Shown: positions 10,201 through 18,777 of the stretch, piece by piece
Position numbering within the stretch: the first letter of the stretch is position 1
How the letters are laid out: each line of letters begins with the position of its first letter
From: Aliiroseovarius sp. M344
GTDB taxonomy: Bacteria; Pseudomonadota; Alphaproteobacteria; Rhodobacterales; Rhodobacteraceae
Direction: 5' to 3'
DNA: 64,000 bases
Assembly: GCF_025140835.1 (NCBI RefSeq)
Contig: NZ_CP081153.1
Coordinates: 248,001 to 312,000, forward strand
Made by a program: the position numbers and the translations under genes
Notes under the pieces: generated by a model
The model's input: only the letters and a program-made list of their open reading frames with translations
What the model was told of the DNA's origin: nothing
Databases searched by the model: none

Positions 10201-13200
10201 GATCACACTGGCCAAAAGCCTTGCCGTTAGCAGCCCCAACCCGTTTGATACGGTGGGGCAGGTGCTCGCCTATGAGTTCCTTGTTACCAACACCGGCAAC
10301 GTGACGATCACCGCGCCGGTCTCGATTAACGACCCCCTGATCGCCGGGCAGGGTAGCGGACCTGTCACTTGCCCGACCGGACCGATCCTACCAACTTCCA
10401 GCATCACCTGCACCGGCAGCTATCAGGTCACGCAGGACGATCTGAACGCAGGGCAGGTCGTGAACGCGGCCACCGCAAGTGTCACCCAGCCGGTTGTGCC
10501 GGTAACCCCCGGCGGGCCAACATCAGTGACCGCGACCGATGGGCCGTCCGGTGTGACAGTTCCGGCCGACACGACGCCATCCATCAGCTTTGGCAAGGCG
10601 TTGGCATCCTCATCAGCCCTGACCTATGCGGCGGTTGGCGATCAACTGACATATGAATTCACCGTCACCAATGACGGCAACATCACTTTGGATGGGCCGT
10701 TTACCGTGGATGACGACCAGATCGGTAATGGTCTGGCCTGCGGCACCGGCCCGCTTTTGCCCGGCGCAAACGTGACCTGCACCCATGTCTGGACCGCCGC
10801 TCAGGAGGATCTGGACGCGGGATCAGTGACCAATATCGCGTCCGCTGCCACAACGCAGGGTGGCAGCCCGGTTCAGTCGCCAACCGACACGCTGACGGTC
10901 AATGCCTCGACCAGCCCCGCGCTGACGGTTGACAAAACGCTGCAATCCGCCACGCCGGACGTGTTCGATGAAGGCACCGTGCTAAGCTATCAGTTCGAAG
11001 TGACGAACACCGGCAACGTCACCATCGACGGGCCAATCACCATCACCGACAACAAGGCTACGGGCATCACCTGTGCGCCGTTGACGAATGGAGAATTGCT
11101 GCCCACCGAAAACGTCATCTGCACCGGTTCCTATACGATGGTTGCGGGCGATGTGGGCTTTGGGTCCGTCACCAACGTCGCCACCGCGACGGGTGATTAT
11201 AACGGCACCCCCGTCACCTCGCCGTCTGATGATGCGATTTATCCGGTCAGCGCGGCGCCTGCCATCTCGTTGACCAAGGACAGTGACCCGACCGATGTGA
11301 CCTTTGCGGCAGCGGGCGACGTGATTACTTATTCTTATGAAATCACCAACGGTCCGACCGTCGCCCTGTCGGAAGACATCTCGATTGATGATGACAAGAT
11401 CGGCGCGCCTTTCGTGTGTTACGATGCGTCGGTCAGTGGTGTGTTTGGGGTGAATGAAACCGCGACCTGTACCGCGCAATATACCGTCACGCAAGATGAT
11501 GTGGACGCGGGCGAGGTTACCAACCTCGCCGTCGGCTCGACCACCTTCGCGCCGGGCACGCCGGATGAAACGCTGGTGTTGTCGGGTCAGGCCACCAAAA
11601 CCGTTCCCGCAGTGACCGACCCGTCGCTGTCGATTGCCAAGACCATCTCGAACGGCCCGCAACCTGCCGCCGCGGGTGATGTGATCGAATTCACCATCAC
11701 CGCGACCAATGATGGCAACCAGACCATCGCGAATGCTTCGATAAGCGACCCGGATGTGGCCGCGCTGACCTGCACCCATCTTGGATCGACCGTCACCGGG
11801 CCTGTCACCCTGTTGCCGACCGAGACGATCACATGCGTTGGTGACTATACCGTGACGCAAGACGACATTGACGCGCAAAGCAAGATCAACATCGCGAACG
11901 TGTCTGGCACCGATCCCACCGGGGCGACGGTTTCGGTTGACGGGCAGGTCACTGTTGCGCTGGTGGACAATACCGCAGCGCTTGAGTTGGAGAAATCCGT
12001 CACCCCCGCTGTGGCCCCCGGCACGCCGGTCTTCACGCAGGCAGGCGATACCGTCACCTTCTCGGTTCTGGCGCGCAACACGGGCAACGTGTCGCTGGAA
12101 AATGTGGTGATCACCGATGACCTTCCCGTGACGCCGACAAGCTGCACGGTGGGCGACCTTGCCGTCGGTCAGGCGCTGACCGTTTGCACCTTTACCTATA
12201 CCGTGACGCAAGATGACGTGGATGCCGTGAACGGAGCCGCCCCGACCTATGGCGGGTTCACCAACATCGCGCGTGCCACGGCCAATGACGTGACGCCGGA
12301 TGCCACGCCGATCACTGCGCAAGACGACGTGTTCGTGCGCGGCCCGGATCAGGCGCCCAGCTTCTCGCTTGCCAAATCGGCAGATGCGGCGCAGATCGCA
12401 TCCGTTGGGCAGGTGGTGAATTACAGCTATCTGGTGACCAACACGGGCAATATCACGCTGACCGCCTTGCCGATCGTGGCGGACGACAAGATCGCCAGCG
12501 TTTCCTGCCCTGCGCTGCCGGGTGGAGAACTTGCACCGGGCGACGATCTGACCTGCACCGGCAGTTACACGGTGACGCAGGCCGACCTGAACGCAGGCAG
12601 CCTGACCAATATCGCGCGCGTGTCCTCGCCCGAAGTGCCTTTGCCTGTCACACCGGGTCCTGAAACGGACACCGTGACCTTGCCCGCCAACCGCACCGCG
12701 TCGGTGGATTTCGCCAAAACGGCCTCGATCACCTCAGGCGCGGCTGTTGGCGATGTGATCACCTATACCTACAGCGCGACCAACACCGGCAATGTGACAT
12801 TGACCGATGTGGCGGTCAGCGACCAGCACACAAGCGCGGCTGGCACCGTGGCGCTGAGCGTCGGTGGTGATGCGATTGATACGGATGTCGCACCAGCCGG
12901 GGACAGCACAGATGCCGCCGCCGATGGCAGCTGGGATACGCTCGCGCCGGGCGACAGTGTGACCTTCACGGCCAGCTATACCGTCACGCAGGATGACGTG
13001 AACCAACAGGGGTCGCTGGACAACACAGCAAGCTTGACTGCCACACCGCCCGCAGGGCTTCCCCCTGTTAATGAAACCGACGGGCTGTCGATCCCGGTCA
13101 CCGCCCCGACGCCGGGGATTACTGCGCTTAAGACGCTGGCGACCGGTGGGTTGTCTTCGCCCCCCGTGGCGGGCGAGACACTGGATTACACCATCACCGT

Positions 13201-16200
13201 CACCAACTCGGGCAATCAGGATCTGAGCAATATCAGCCTGATCGACGTGTTCCAACGGCTTGACGGATCGACCATCACCCCCGCCGCCCCGCCGCAATAT
13301 GTCAGTGGCGATGTTGGCACGGCCAATGTGTTGGATGTGGGCGAGGCATGGACCTATTCCTTCCAACACGTGCTGACGCAGGCGGATATCGACGCAGGTG
13401 GCGTCAGCAACCAAGTCACCGCGCGCGGCCAGTCGCCCAGCAATGCGCTGGTGTCGGATGCGTCCGACGATGGCAACCCGGCCAATGGTGACGACAACCC
13501 GACCGTTTTGCCAATCGCCGTGACACCGGGGATCGAGGGGCAGAAAACCCTGACTTCGGGCAGCGGCGTGGTGGGCAGTCAGCTGGTCTTCCTGATCGAG
13601 GTGACGAATACGGGCAACGTGACGCTGACCAGTACCGGCATCCAATCTGACACGCTGACGCGAGTGGATGGCACACCGCTGACGCCCTCGGCCCCGTCGT
13701 TCGTTGGATCGACGCAAGGGTCTGGCGCAGGCACTCTGTTGCCCGGCGAGGTTGCCAGCTACGAGGTCCGCTATACGCTGATCCAAGACGATATTGACGG
13801 CGGCGGCGTGCGCAACAGCGCGACCGTCACCGGCACCCCGCCCAGTGGCGTGCCGATCACCGATGTAACCGATGACGGTGACGACGGTGACGGCAACACA
13901 ACCAATGACCCGACCGAGGTTCTGATCACCCCGACCCCGGCGCTGTCGATGGTCAAGACGGTTGGGGCGGGATCGTCCAACCCCTATGACACCGTCGGCC
14001 AGCAGATCAATTATGACTTCGCCGTCACCAATGATGGCAATGTCACCCTGACCGATCCGATCACCATCGCGGATGATTTGATTGACGGGGCAGGGGGCAG
14101 TGTCACCTGCGATCCTTTGCCAGTTGGCGGTTTGGCTCCCAACACGACGCTCAGCTGTGCCGGCAGTTACCTTGTCACACAAAACGACATCGACGTCGGG
14201 TCGGTGGTCAATACCGCAACGGCCTCTAGCGGAGTGACGACCTCAGCGCCTGACAGTGTGACCGTTCCCGCCAGCCAAACCGATGCCTTGACCCTCGTGA
14301 AAGTGGCGGACCCATTGGCGGGCGCGGACTTCTTTGTCGGTGCCACTGCGACGTATACCTATACCCTGACCAACACCGGTAATACGACGCAGGTCGGACC
14401 ATTCAGCGTGGACGATAATCTGATCGACGCAGGCGATATCACCTGCCCGATTCCCGTGGGCAACGAGCTTGCGCCAGGTGATGATCTGGTCTGTGCGGGC
14501 ACGTATCTCATCACCGCGACAGATGTGGATCTGGGTGTCGTGACCAACCTTGCCAGCGGAAGTTCATCCGCGACCACCTCGCCGCTAACATCCGAGACCA
14601 TTCCTGATCAAGGTGTGGCAGCGCTGACGATTGACAAGCAACTGGTAGCAGGCCCCGATTTCTCAGAGATTGGTGATGTGATCGGGTATCAGTTCATCGT
14701 GACCAACAGCGGCACCCGGACTCTGATCGACCCGATCATCGTGCGTGACAGCATTTTGGGTGATATCACCTGCTGGACCCCCGACCCGCCCACCGATCCC
14801 GATTTCCAAGTCGGCGAGGACGCATTCTGTATCGCTGATTATGTCGTGACGCAGGCCGATCTGGACCGCGGTTTCGTTTTCAACGAGGCCTACGGCGAAA
14901 CTACCTATGGCCCTGGTGACACACCGGTGGTCAGCCCGCCGGACAGTGTGACGGTGGCTGGTGACCTGATGCCGGGCCTGACGCTGACCAAAACGGCCGC
15001 GACCTTGCCCGTCACATCAGTTGGTCAGGTGCTGACCTATACTCTGACGGCGGAAAACACTGGCAATCAAACCCTGTCGAACGTGTCGATCACCGACCCG
15101 CTTCTGCCCGGTTTCAACTGCGAAACGTCGTCACTTGTGCGTGGTGACACGCTGCAATGCACCGGCACCTATACCGTCACGCAACCCAATGTGGACAGTG
15201 GCACCCTGTCGAACCGCGCCGATGTTACAGCGCAGAATCCGCAAGGGGCGCCGGTGGCCACTTTTACCACATTGGACATTCCGATGCCCGCAGCAGCCCC
15301 GGCGATGGACTTAAACAAGGTCGCCACGCCATCCCCCTTTGGGGCGGTTGGCAGCACGCTAACTTATCAATTGTCAGTCACCAACACCGGCAATGTGACC
15401 CTGACGAATGTCGCAGTGGATGACCCCATGGGCGGCGGGCAGATTTGCACCATTGCGTCGATCGCGCCGGGCGTGACGGCGGGCGGGTGCAATTTTGATG
15501 TGACCGTCACTCAGGATATGGTTGATGCAGGCGAGATTGTGAACAACGCCTCTGCCGCCGCGACCGACCCTTTCAACACGCCGGTAAGTGACACCGTCGA
15601 ACTGACAACCCCCGGCGCAGCACGCAATCCGGCGCTTGAAGCGACCAAGGTGGTGCTGGGCGGACAATCGGTGGTTGGCGGGCTGGTGGATTACAGCCTG
15701 TCGGTAGCAAACACCGGCAACGTCACGCTGCGCAATGTCAGTGTCGTTGACCAGATGCAATCGCTTCTGGGTGCAGTCACCGCGTTGGATGCGCCCTTTG
15801 CACTGGACCCTGCCAGTGACACCGATAGTGATGGCGAATTGGATGTGGGCGAGGTCTGGACCTATGCCGCCTCGGTCACGCTGCGCCAGATTGATCTGAA
15901 CCATGCGGGCTTGTCCAACCAAGTCACCGTCACCGCCGATGGCCCCGCTGGCAGCGGGCAGGCAACCGATGTGTCCGATGATGGCGATGACAGTGACGGC
16001 AACACGGTCGATGACCCAACCATTTTCAATGTGGTTGTGGACCCGCAACTGACTGTTGTCAAAGCCGTTTTGACCCCCGGAACCCGCGCTGGTGATCAGG
16101 TGGTGTTCGAGATTACGGCGACCAACACCGGCAACCAGGACCTGACCGATCTAAGCGCCAGTGACACGCTGCTGCGCGCCGATGGCACGCCGATTCCGGC

Positions 16201-18760
16201 CATCGCCACGCCGTTGTCGGTGCCCGCGACGCTATCGCCAACCGAGGAAGCGGTTTGGCGCGTGACCCACAACCTGATCCAAGCGGATGTGGATGCTGGC
16301 GGGTTGCGCAACAGCGCGGTGGTCAGCGGCCTGTCGCCCGATAACACACCCATCAGCGATCTGTCTGCCGATGATGATCCGTTGGACGGCAACAACACCG
16401 ACGACCCGACCGAGATGCTGATCCCGCCCGCGCCGGGCATGGAGGTCATCAAGCGCGAGGTCTCAGCCGGGACGCGCGCCGGCGACAGCGTGGACTATGA
16501 GGTCACGGTCGAAAACACCGGCAATGTGACGCTGACGGGTATCGCGCTGGCGGACCAACTGACTGCCATTGATGGGACCGACCCGCGCGCCCTGACGCCG
16601 GTCTTCAACAGCGCGGATGGCACGCCGCCGTCACCCGCTGGCACATTGCTGCCAGGCGAGACCGCGACCTATAATGTGTCCCACGTGCTGACGCAGGATG
16701 ACGTGAACAAGGGCGGGGTGATCAACGTAATCACCGCAAGCGCGGCTACGCCGCTTGGTGGCTCGACCTCTGATGTGTCCGATGATGATGGAGTGGGGAC
16801 GGACGACCCAACCGTCACGCCGATCGCCGCCGCTCCTGCGCTGGATGTGACGAAAACCGCCGGAGCGCCCTCGCGCCTGTTCCACACGGTTGAGCAATCG
16901 ACCTTCACGATCACTGTGACCAATACCGGCAACATCACCCAGACGGGCATTCAGGTAGTGGACGATCTGGTCACTTTCCTTGCGCCGGCAACACTGTTGT
17001 CTGCCGACTATCCGGTCACGACCACAGCAGCGGACTTCACCAGCGGGGCCGCCAGCGCAACCTTTGACGGGGTCGGTGACACGGCGCTTTTGTCTGGCGA
17101 CCCGACACTCGATCCCGGCGAAACCGGTACGATCACGATCACTATGGTCTATTCCACCGCGAATGGCTTCCCGACCGCACCGAACACGGCCAGTGCGACC
17201 TCGACCCAGTTGACCACGCCCAGCATCGGGCAGGGACCGCTGACCCCGAATGACAATGATGGCGACGGGATCCCGGACTATCAGGATTTCGACCCGACCG
17301 GCTATTTCTATTGCGAACAGGACGGGTCTGTTCTGACAGGCGGTCAAGTTAGCATCTCGGGTGGCGGATTCACGCAAACCGGTGTGGGGACCAATGGGCC
17401 GATTGTCGTCACCGATGACGGGTCGGACGGGTTCTATCAGTTCTTTGTCACTTCGCCGGGGACATACACATTGGCCGTGACCTATCCGCCGATTGGCACG
17501 CCGTCGACGACGCGCGCGCCGGGTGGCACGCTGGATACGACCACGCTGTTGCCGGCAAATCCGGCGCTGATCGGGTCGGGGACAACGGCAGACGGATTGA
17601 CGCTGACCGACTATTCGGCCGGGGGCAATCCGTTCTACTTCACATTTGATATCGAAGCGGGCGATCCCGAGGTTCAGAACAACAACATCCCGTTGATGGA
17701 TTGCCGCCCCAGCGTGCCGATTGTCGCCACCAAATCGGCAGATCGTGATACCGCGGTGTTTGGCGAGACTGTGAATTTCACTCTGACCTTTGAGAACCTG
17801 TCCGGCGCGACGTTCCCTGACACGCGTTTGGTAGACGAGCTGCCGCCGGGCTTGCTGTATACCCCCGGCACCGCGAGGGTGAACGGAACAGCAGTGGAAC
17901 CGAACGTATCTGGCCGCCAGTTGCGCTGGATCGAAACGCTCAGCGCGTCTGAGAAGGTGACGATCACCTTTGCCGCCCGCATCGCGTCGCGCGGAAACTT
18001 CGGAACTCTGACCAACCGCACATGGGCGCAGGATGCAAACGGAAACGTGCTGTCGAATGTCGCAATGGCCGATATCGAAATCCGGCCCGAGCATGTGTTC
18101 GATTGCTCGGATGTGATCGGCAAGGTGTTCGACGACAAAAACCGCAATGGTTATCAGGATGGACCAGGCACCTTGCCCGAGGCGATCCTTGACGACAACA
18201 TCTATGACGGAAGCAAAGGCAAGCTTGCCCCGACAATTGAACGCCCCAACACGACCGAGCCGGGCTTGCCTGATGTGCGCCTTGTGTCGCCCAATGGCAC
18301 GATCATAACTACAGATGAATATGGCCGCTTCTCGGTCCCCTGTGCTGCGCTTCCCCGCACGATCGGGTCGAATTTCATGCTGAAGCTCGACAAGCGCAGT
18401 TTGCCGACAGGTTATCGCGTCACCACAGAAAACCCGCGGGTGATCCGCTTGACACCGGGCAAGATCGCCAAGCTGAACTTCGGAGCCGCGATTGGAAATG
18501 TGGTCGATATCGACCTGACCCGTGCAGCCTTCGCCAACGGAAAGACGCAGCCAAGCGCAGGGCTTGCGCGGGCTCTGACGGCGCTAATCAACCAGATCAG
18601 TGGCACGGAGACTGCGATCGAGCTGACATATGTGCTAGGCGCGGGTGAAGACCCGGCCACAGGACGCGCACGTCTGAGGGCCGTCAAGCAAGTGCTTGAA
18701 AGCCAGTGGCACGGATACTATCGCCTTGATGTGGGCACCAATGTGGTGCGCAAACAATGA
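7205..18760 (+). CDS. Giant secreted repeat protein (DUF11/DUF7507-like repeats, adhesin-like)
   Basis: A 3851-residue exported protein. Residues ~1-40 form a signal peptide with a long n-region (hydrophobic core ALLAIFMVASFAG, then EADA). Residues ~42-230 are a unique beta-rich domain; ~231-327 resemble a SpaA-like prealbumin domain; 329-856 are four tandem repeats of exactly 132 residues; ~857-3340 are many diverged repeats of the DUF11/DUF7507 type, recognised by the recurring K-T...G..V.Y...VTNTGN pattern and VTQDD(V/I)DAG. A DNDGDGIPDYQD calcium-loop-like segment lies near 3353, another DUF11-like domain near 3500-3626 and an SdrD B-like domain (VFDDKNRNGYQDG) near 3632-3760. The composition is Thr/Asp/Gly-rich and acidic. 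The next gene, encoding a barrel, overlaps or closely follows. Likely a surface fibre or adhesin. The start with a signal peptide is preferred to one 90 bp upstream. Confidence 0.85.
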   Translation: MNESRDRQTSNRLGPVFRAAAAIKTALLAIFMVASFAGEADASDFTLTSVPNNFTAILEDGNGNSITVTVSPQNTSCASISGAGRITLFPSQNRAACNQSSIMTYTTNGFLLDRAVFEDIDDMDGTAPRDSFAANVPGTWTSPTIEIYPLVGPLPPWLSAANDQRGRLIASGAVGSFLANASGNNPTNESATFTLDTPTTSFSIIMDDVEGSRNARVQFSLASITIDISPELTLQKVVDNSLGGDAGPGDFTLSYTNGGTASGSGVTGAASVTDVTVPVGTYTISETNDPDYALTATCSGGADSNPLDGLALGDAEDVTCVLTNTFVPAPALEVTKTVPATNLSNPPSVGDTIAYQVVVENTGNVDMSSVAPVDTGPTFDGNAHAGADLSWVTGDSTTLAPGDTATFTATYTLAAADVAALTSAADPTNAIANSATATGTPANGTLPPVTPSTATTGYSAAPGLSVAKSVPATNLSTPPTAGDTINYQVVIENTGNVDIAGVAPVDTGPTFDGSAHAGADLSWTTGDSTTLAPGASATFTATYTLVAADVTALTGAADPTNAIANSASATGTPTSGSLPPVTPSTATTGYTAAPGMSVAKSVGANNLSTPPVAGDTIEYEVVVTNTGNVNIDGATPVDTGPTFDGDAHAGADLFWFTVGSTTLVPGEAKTYFATYTLVVADVAALTSAADPTNAIANSATGTGTPTSGTLPPVTPSTATTGYTAAPELSVAKSVPATNLSNPPAIGDTVDYQVVVTNSGNVDISGVAPVDTGPTFDGNAHAGADLVWTTSNSTTLAPADTATFTATYTLVAADVTALTSAADTAAAIANSATATGSPTSGSLPPVTPSSATTGYTAAPSINVEKTADTSGFSTPVAAGDQIIFTIQVANTGNTALTNVSLNDSLTRRDGATLTLSVPGTPSSGDGGVTGTLDIGETWEYQATYTLVQDDIDAGGVQNTATGSADVPGGGNVSDVSDDGDDGDGNTTDDPTQVNIAATPTITLAKSLAVSSPNPFDTVGQVLAYEFLVTNTGNVTITAPVSINDPLIAGQGSGPVTCPTGPILPTSSITCTGSYQVTQDDLNAGQVVNAATASVTQPVVPVTPGGPTSVTATDGPSGVTVPADTTPSISFGKALASSSALTYAAVGDQLTYEFTVTNDGNITLDGPFTVDDDQIGNGLACGTGPLLPGANVTCTHVWTAAQEDLDAGSVTNIASAATTQGGSPVQSPTDTLTVNASTSPALTVDKTLQSATPDVFDEGTVLSYQFEVTNTGNVTIDGPITITDNKATGITCAPLTNGELLPTENVICTGSYTMVAGDVGFGSVTNVATATGDYNGTPVTSPSDDAIYPVSAAPAISLTKDSDPTDVTFAAAGDVITYSYEITNGPTVALSEDISIDDDKIGAPFVCYDASVSGVFGVNETATCTAQYTVTQDDVDAGEVTNLAVGSTTFAPGTPDETLVLSGQATKTVPAVTDPSLSIAKTISNGPQPAAAGDVIEFTITATNDGNQTIANASISDPDVAALTCTHLGSTVTGPVTLLPTETITCVGDYTVTQDDIDAQSKINIANVSGTDPTGATVSVDGQVTVALVDNTAALELEKSVTPAVAPGTPVFTQAGDTVTFSVLARNTGNVSLENVVITDDLPVTPTSCTVGDLAVGQALTVCTFTYTVTQDDVDAVNGAAPTYGGFTNIARATANDVTPDATPITAQDDVFVRGPDQAPSFSLAKSADAAQIASVGQVVNYSYLVTNTGNITLTALPIVADDKIASVSCPALPGGELAPGDDLTCTGSYTVTQADLNAGSLTNIARVSSPEVPLPVTPGPETDTVTLPANRTASVDFAKTASITSGAAVGDVITYTYSATNTGNVTLTDVAVSDQHTSAAGTVALSVGGDAIDTDVAPAGDSTDAAADGSWDTLAPGDSVTFTASYTVTQDDVNQQGSLDNTASLTATPPAGLPPVNETDGLSIPVTAPTPGITALKTLATGGLSSPPVAGETLDYTITVTNSGNQDLSNISLIDVFQRLDGSTITPAAPPQYVSGDVGTANVLDVGEAWTYSFQHVLTQADIDAGGVSNQVTARGQSPSNALVSDASDDGNPANGDDNPTVLPIAVTPGIEGQKTLTSGSGVVGSQLVFLIEVTNTGNVTLTSTGIQSDTLTRVDGTPLTPSAPSFVGSTQGSGAGTLLPGEVASYEVRYTLIQDDIDGGGVRNSATVTGTPPSGVPITDVTDDGDDGDGNTTNDPTEVLITPTPALSMVKTVGAGSSNPYDTVGQQINYDFAVTNDGNVTLTDPITIADDLIDGAGGSVTCDPLPVGGLAPNTTLSCAGSYLVTQNDIDVGSVVNTATASSGVTTSAPDSVTVPASQTDALTLVKVADPLAGADFFVGATATYTYTLTNTGNTTQVGPFSVDDNLIDAGDITCPIPVGNELAPGDDLVCAGTYLITATDVDLGVVTNLASGSSSATTSPLTSETIPDQGVAALTIDKQLVAGPDFSEIGDVIGYQFIVTNSGTRTLIDPIIVRDSILGDITCWTPDPPTDPDFQVGEDAFCIADYVVTQADLDRGFVFNEAYGETTYGPGDTPVVSPPDSVTVAGDLMPGLTLTKTAATLPVTSVGQVLTYTLTAENTGNQTLSNVSITDPLLPGFNCETSSLVRGDTLQCTGTYTVTQPNVDSGTLSNRADVTAQNPQGAPVATFTTLDIPMPAAAPAMDLNKVATPSPFGAVGSTLTYQLSVTNTGNVTLTNVAVDDPMGGGQICTIASIAPGVTAGGCNFDVTVTQDMVDAGEIVNNASAAATDPFNTPVSDTVELTTPGAARNPALEATKVVLGGQSVVGGLVDYSLSVANTGNVTLRNVSVVDQMQSLLGAVTALDAPFALDPASDTDSDGELDVGEVWTYAASVTLRQIDLNHAGLSNQVTVTADGPAGSGQATDVSDDGDDSDGNTVDDPTIFNVVVDPQLTVVKAVLTPGTRAGDQVVFEITATNTGNQDLTDLSASDTLLRADGTPIPAIATPLSVPATLSPTEEAVWRVTHNLIQADVDAGGLRNSAVVSGLSPDNTPISDLSADDDPLDGNNTDDPTEMLIPPAPGMEVIKREVSAGTRAGDSVDYEVTVENTGNVTLTGIALADQLTAIDGTDPRALTPVFNSADGTPPSPAGTLLPGETATYNVSHVLTQDDVNKGGVINVITASAATPLGGSTSDVSDDDGVGTDDPTVTPIAAAPALDVTKTAGAPSRLFHTVEQSTFTITVTNTGNITQTGIQVVDDLVTFLAPATLLSADYPVTTTAADFTSGAASATFDGVGDTALLSGDPTLDPGETGTITITMVYSTANGFPTAPNTASATSTQLTTPSIGQGPLTPNDNDGDGIPDYQDFDPTGYFYCEQDGSVLTGGQVSISGGGFTQTGVGTNGPIVVTDDGSDGFYQFFVTSPGTYTLAVTYPPIGTPSTTRAPGGTLDTTTLLPANPALIGSGTTADGLTLTDYSAGGNPFYFTFDIEAGDPEVQNNNIPLMDCRPSVPIVATKSADRDTAVFGETVNFTLTFENLSGATFPDTRLVDELPPGLLYTPGTARVNGTAVEPNVSGRQLRWIETLSASEKVTITFAARIASRGNFGTLTNRTWAQDANGNVLSNVAMADIEIRPEHVFDCSDVIGKVFDDKNRNGYQDGPGTLPEAILDDNIYDGSKGKLAPTIERPNTTEPGLPDVRLVSPNGTIITTDEYGRFSVPCAALPRTIGSNFMLKLDKRSLPTGYRVTTENPRVIRLTPGKIAKLNFGAAIGNVVDIDLTRAAFANGKTQPSAGLARALTALINQISGTETAIELTYVLGAGEDPATGRARLRAVKQVLESQWHGYYRLDVGTNVVRKQ
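8189..9772 (+). repeat. Four tandem 396-bp (132-codon) repeats inside the giant gene
   Basis: Unit starts are at 8189, 8585, 8981 and 9377, each exactly 396 bp apart, ending at 9772. Each unit encodes a domain starting AP-x-L/M-x-V and ending TPSTATTGY-x-A (TPSSATTGY in the fourth). The units are much more alike than the diverged repeats that follow, which suggests recent duplication. Confidence 0.9.
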
Positions 18761-18777
18761 GCGCGGTGAGGTATAAG

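Noticed and set aside
10982..12322. 446-codon antisense open frame in the giant gene (also 12734-14182 and 16631-18094)
   Set aside because: Product is Arg/Gly/His-rich with no domain, a by-product of the GC-rich, repetitive coding strand opposite. The long sense frame and repeat pattern explain the region.
7205..18760. Tandem repeats that might suggest a CRISPR or satellite array
   Set aside because: Repeats are in frame, about 100-145 codons long and diverge at the protein level as domains; no short spaced direct repeats exist.
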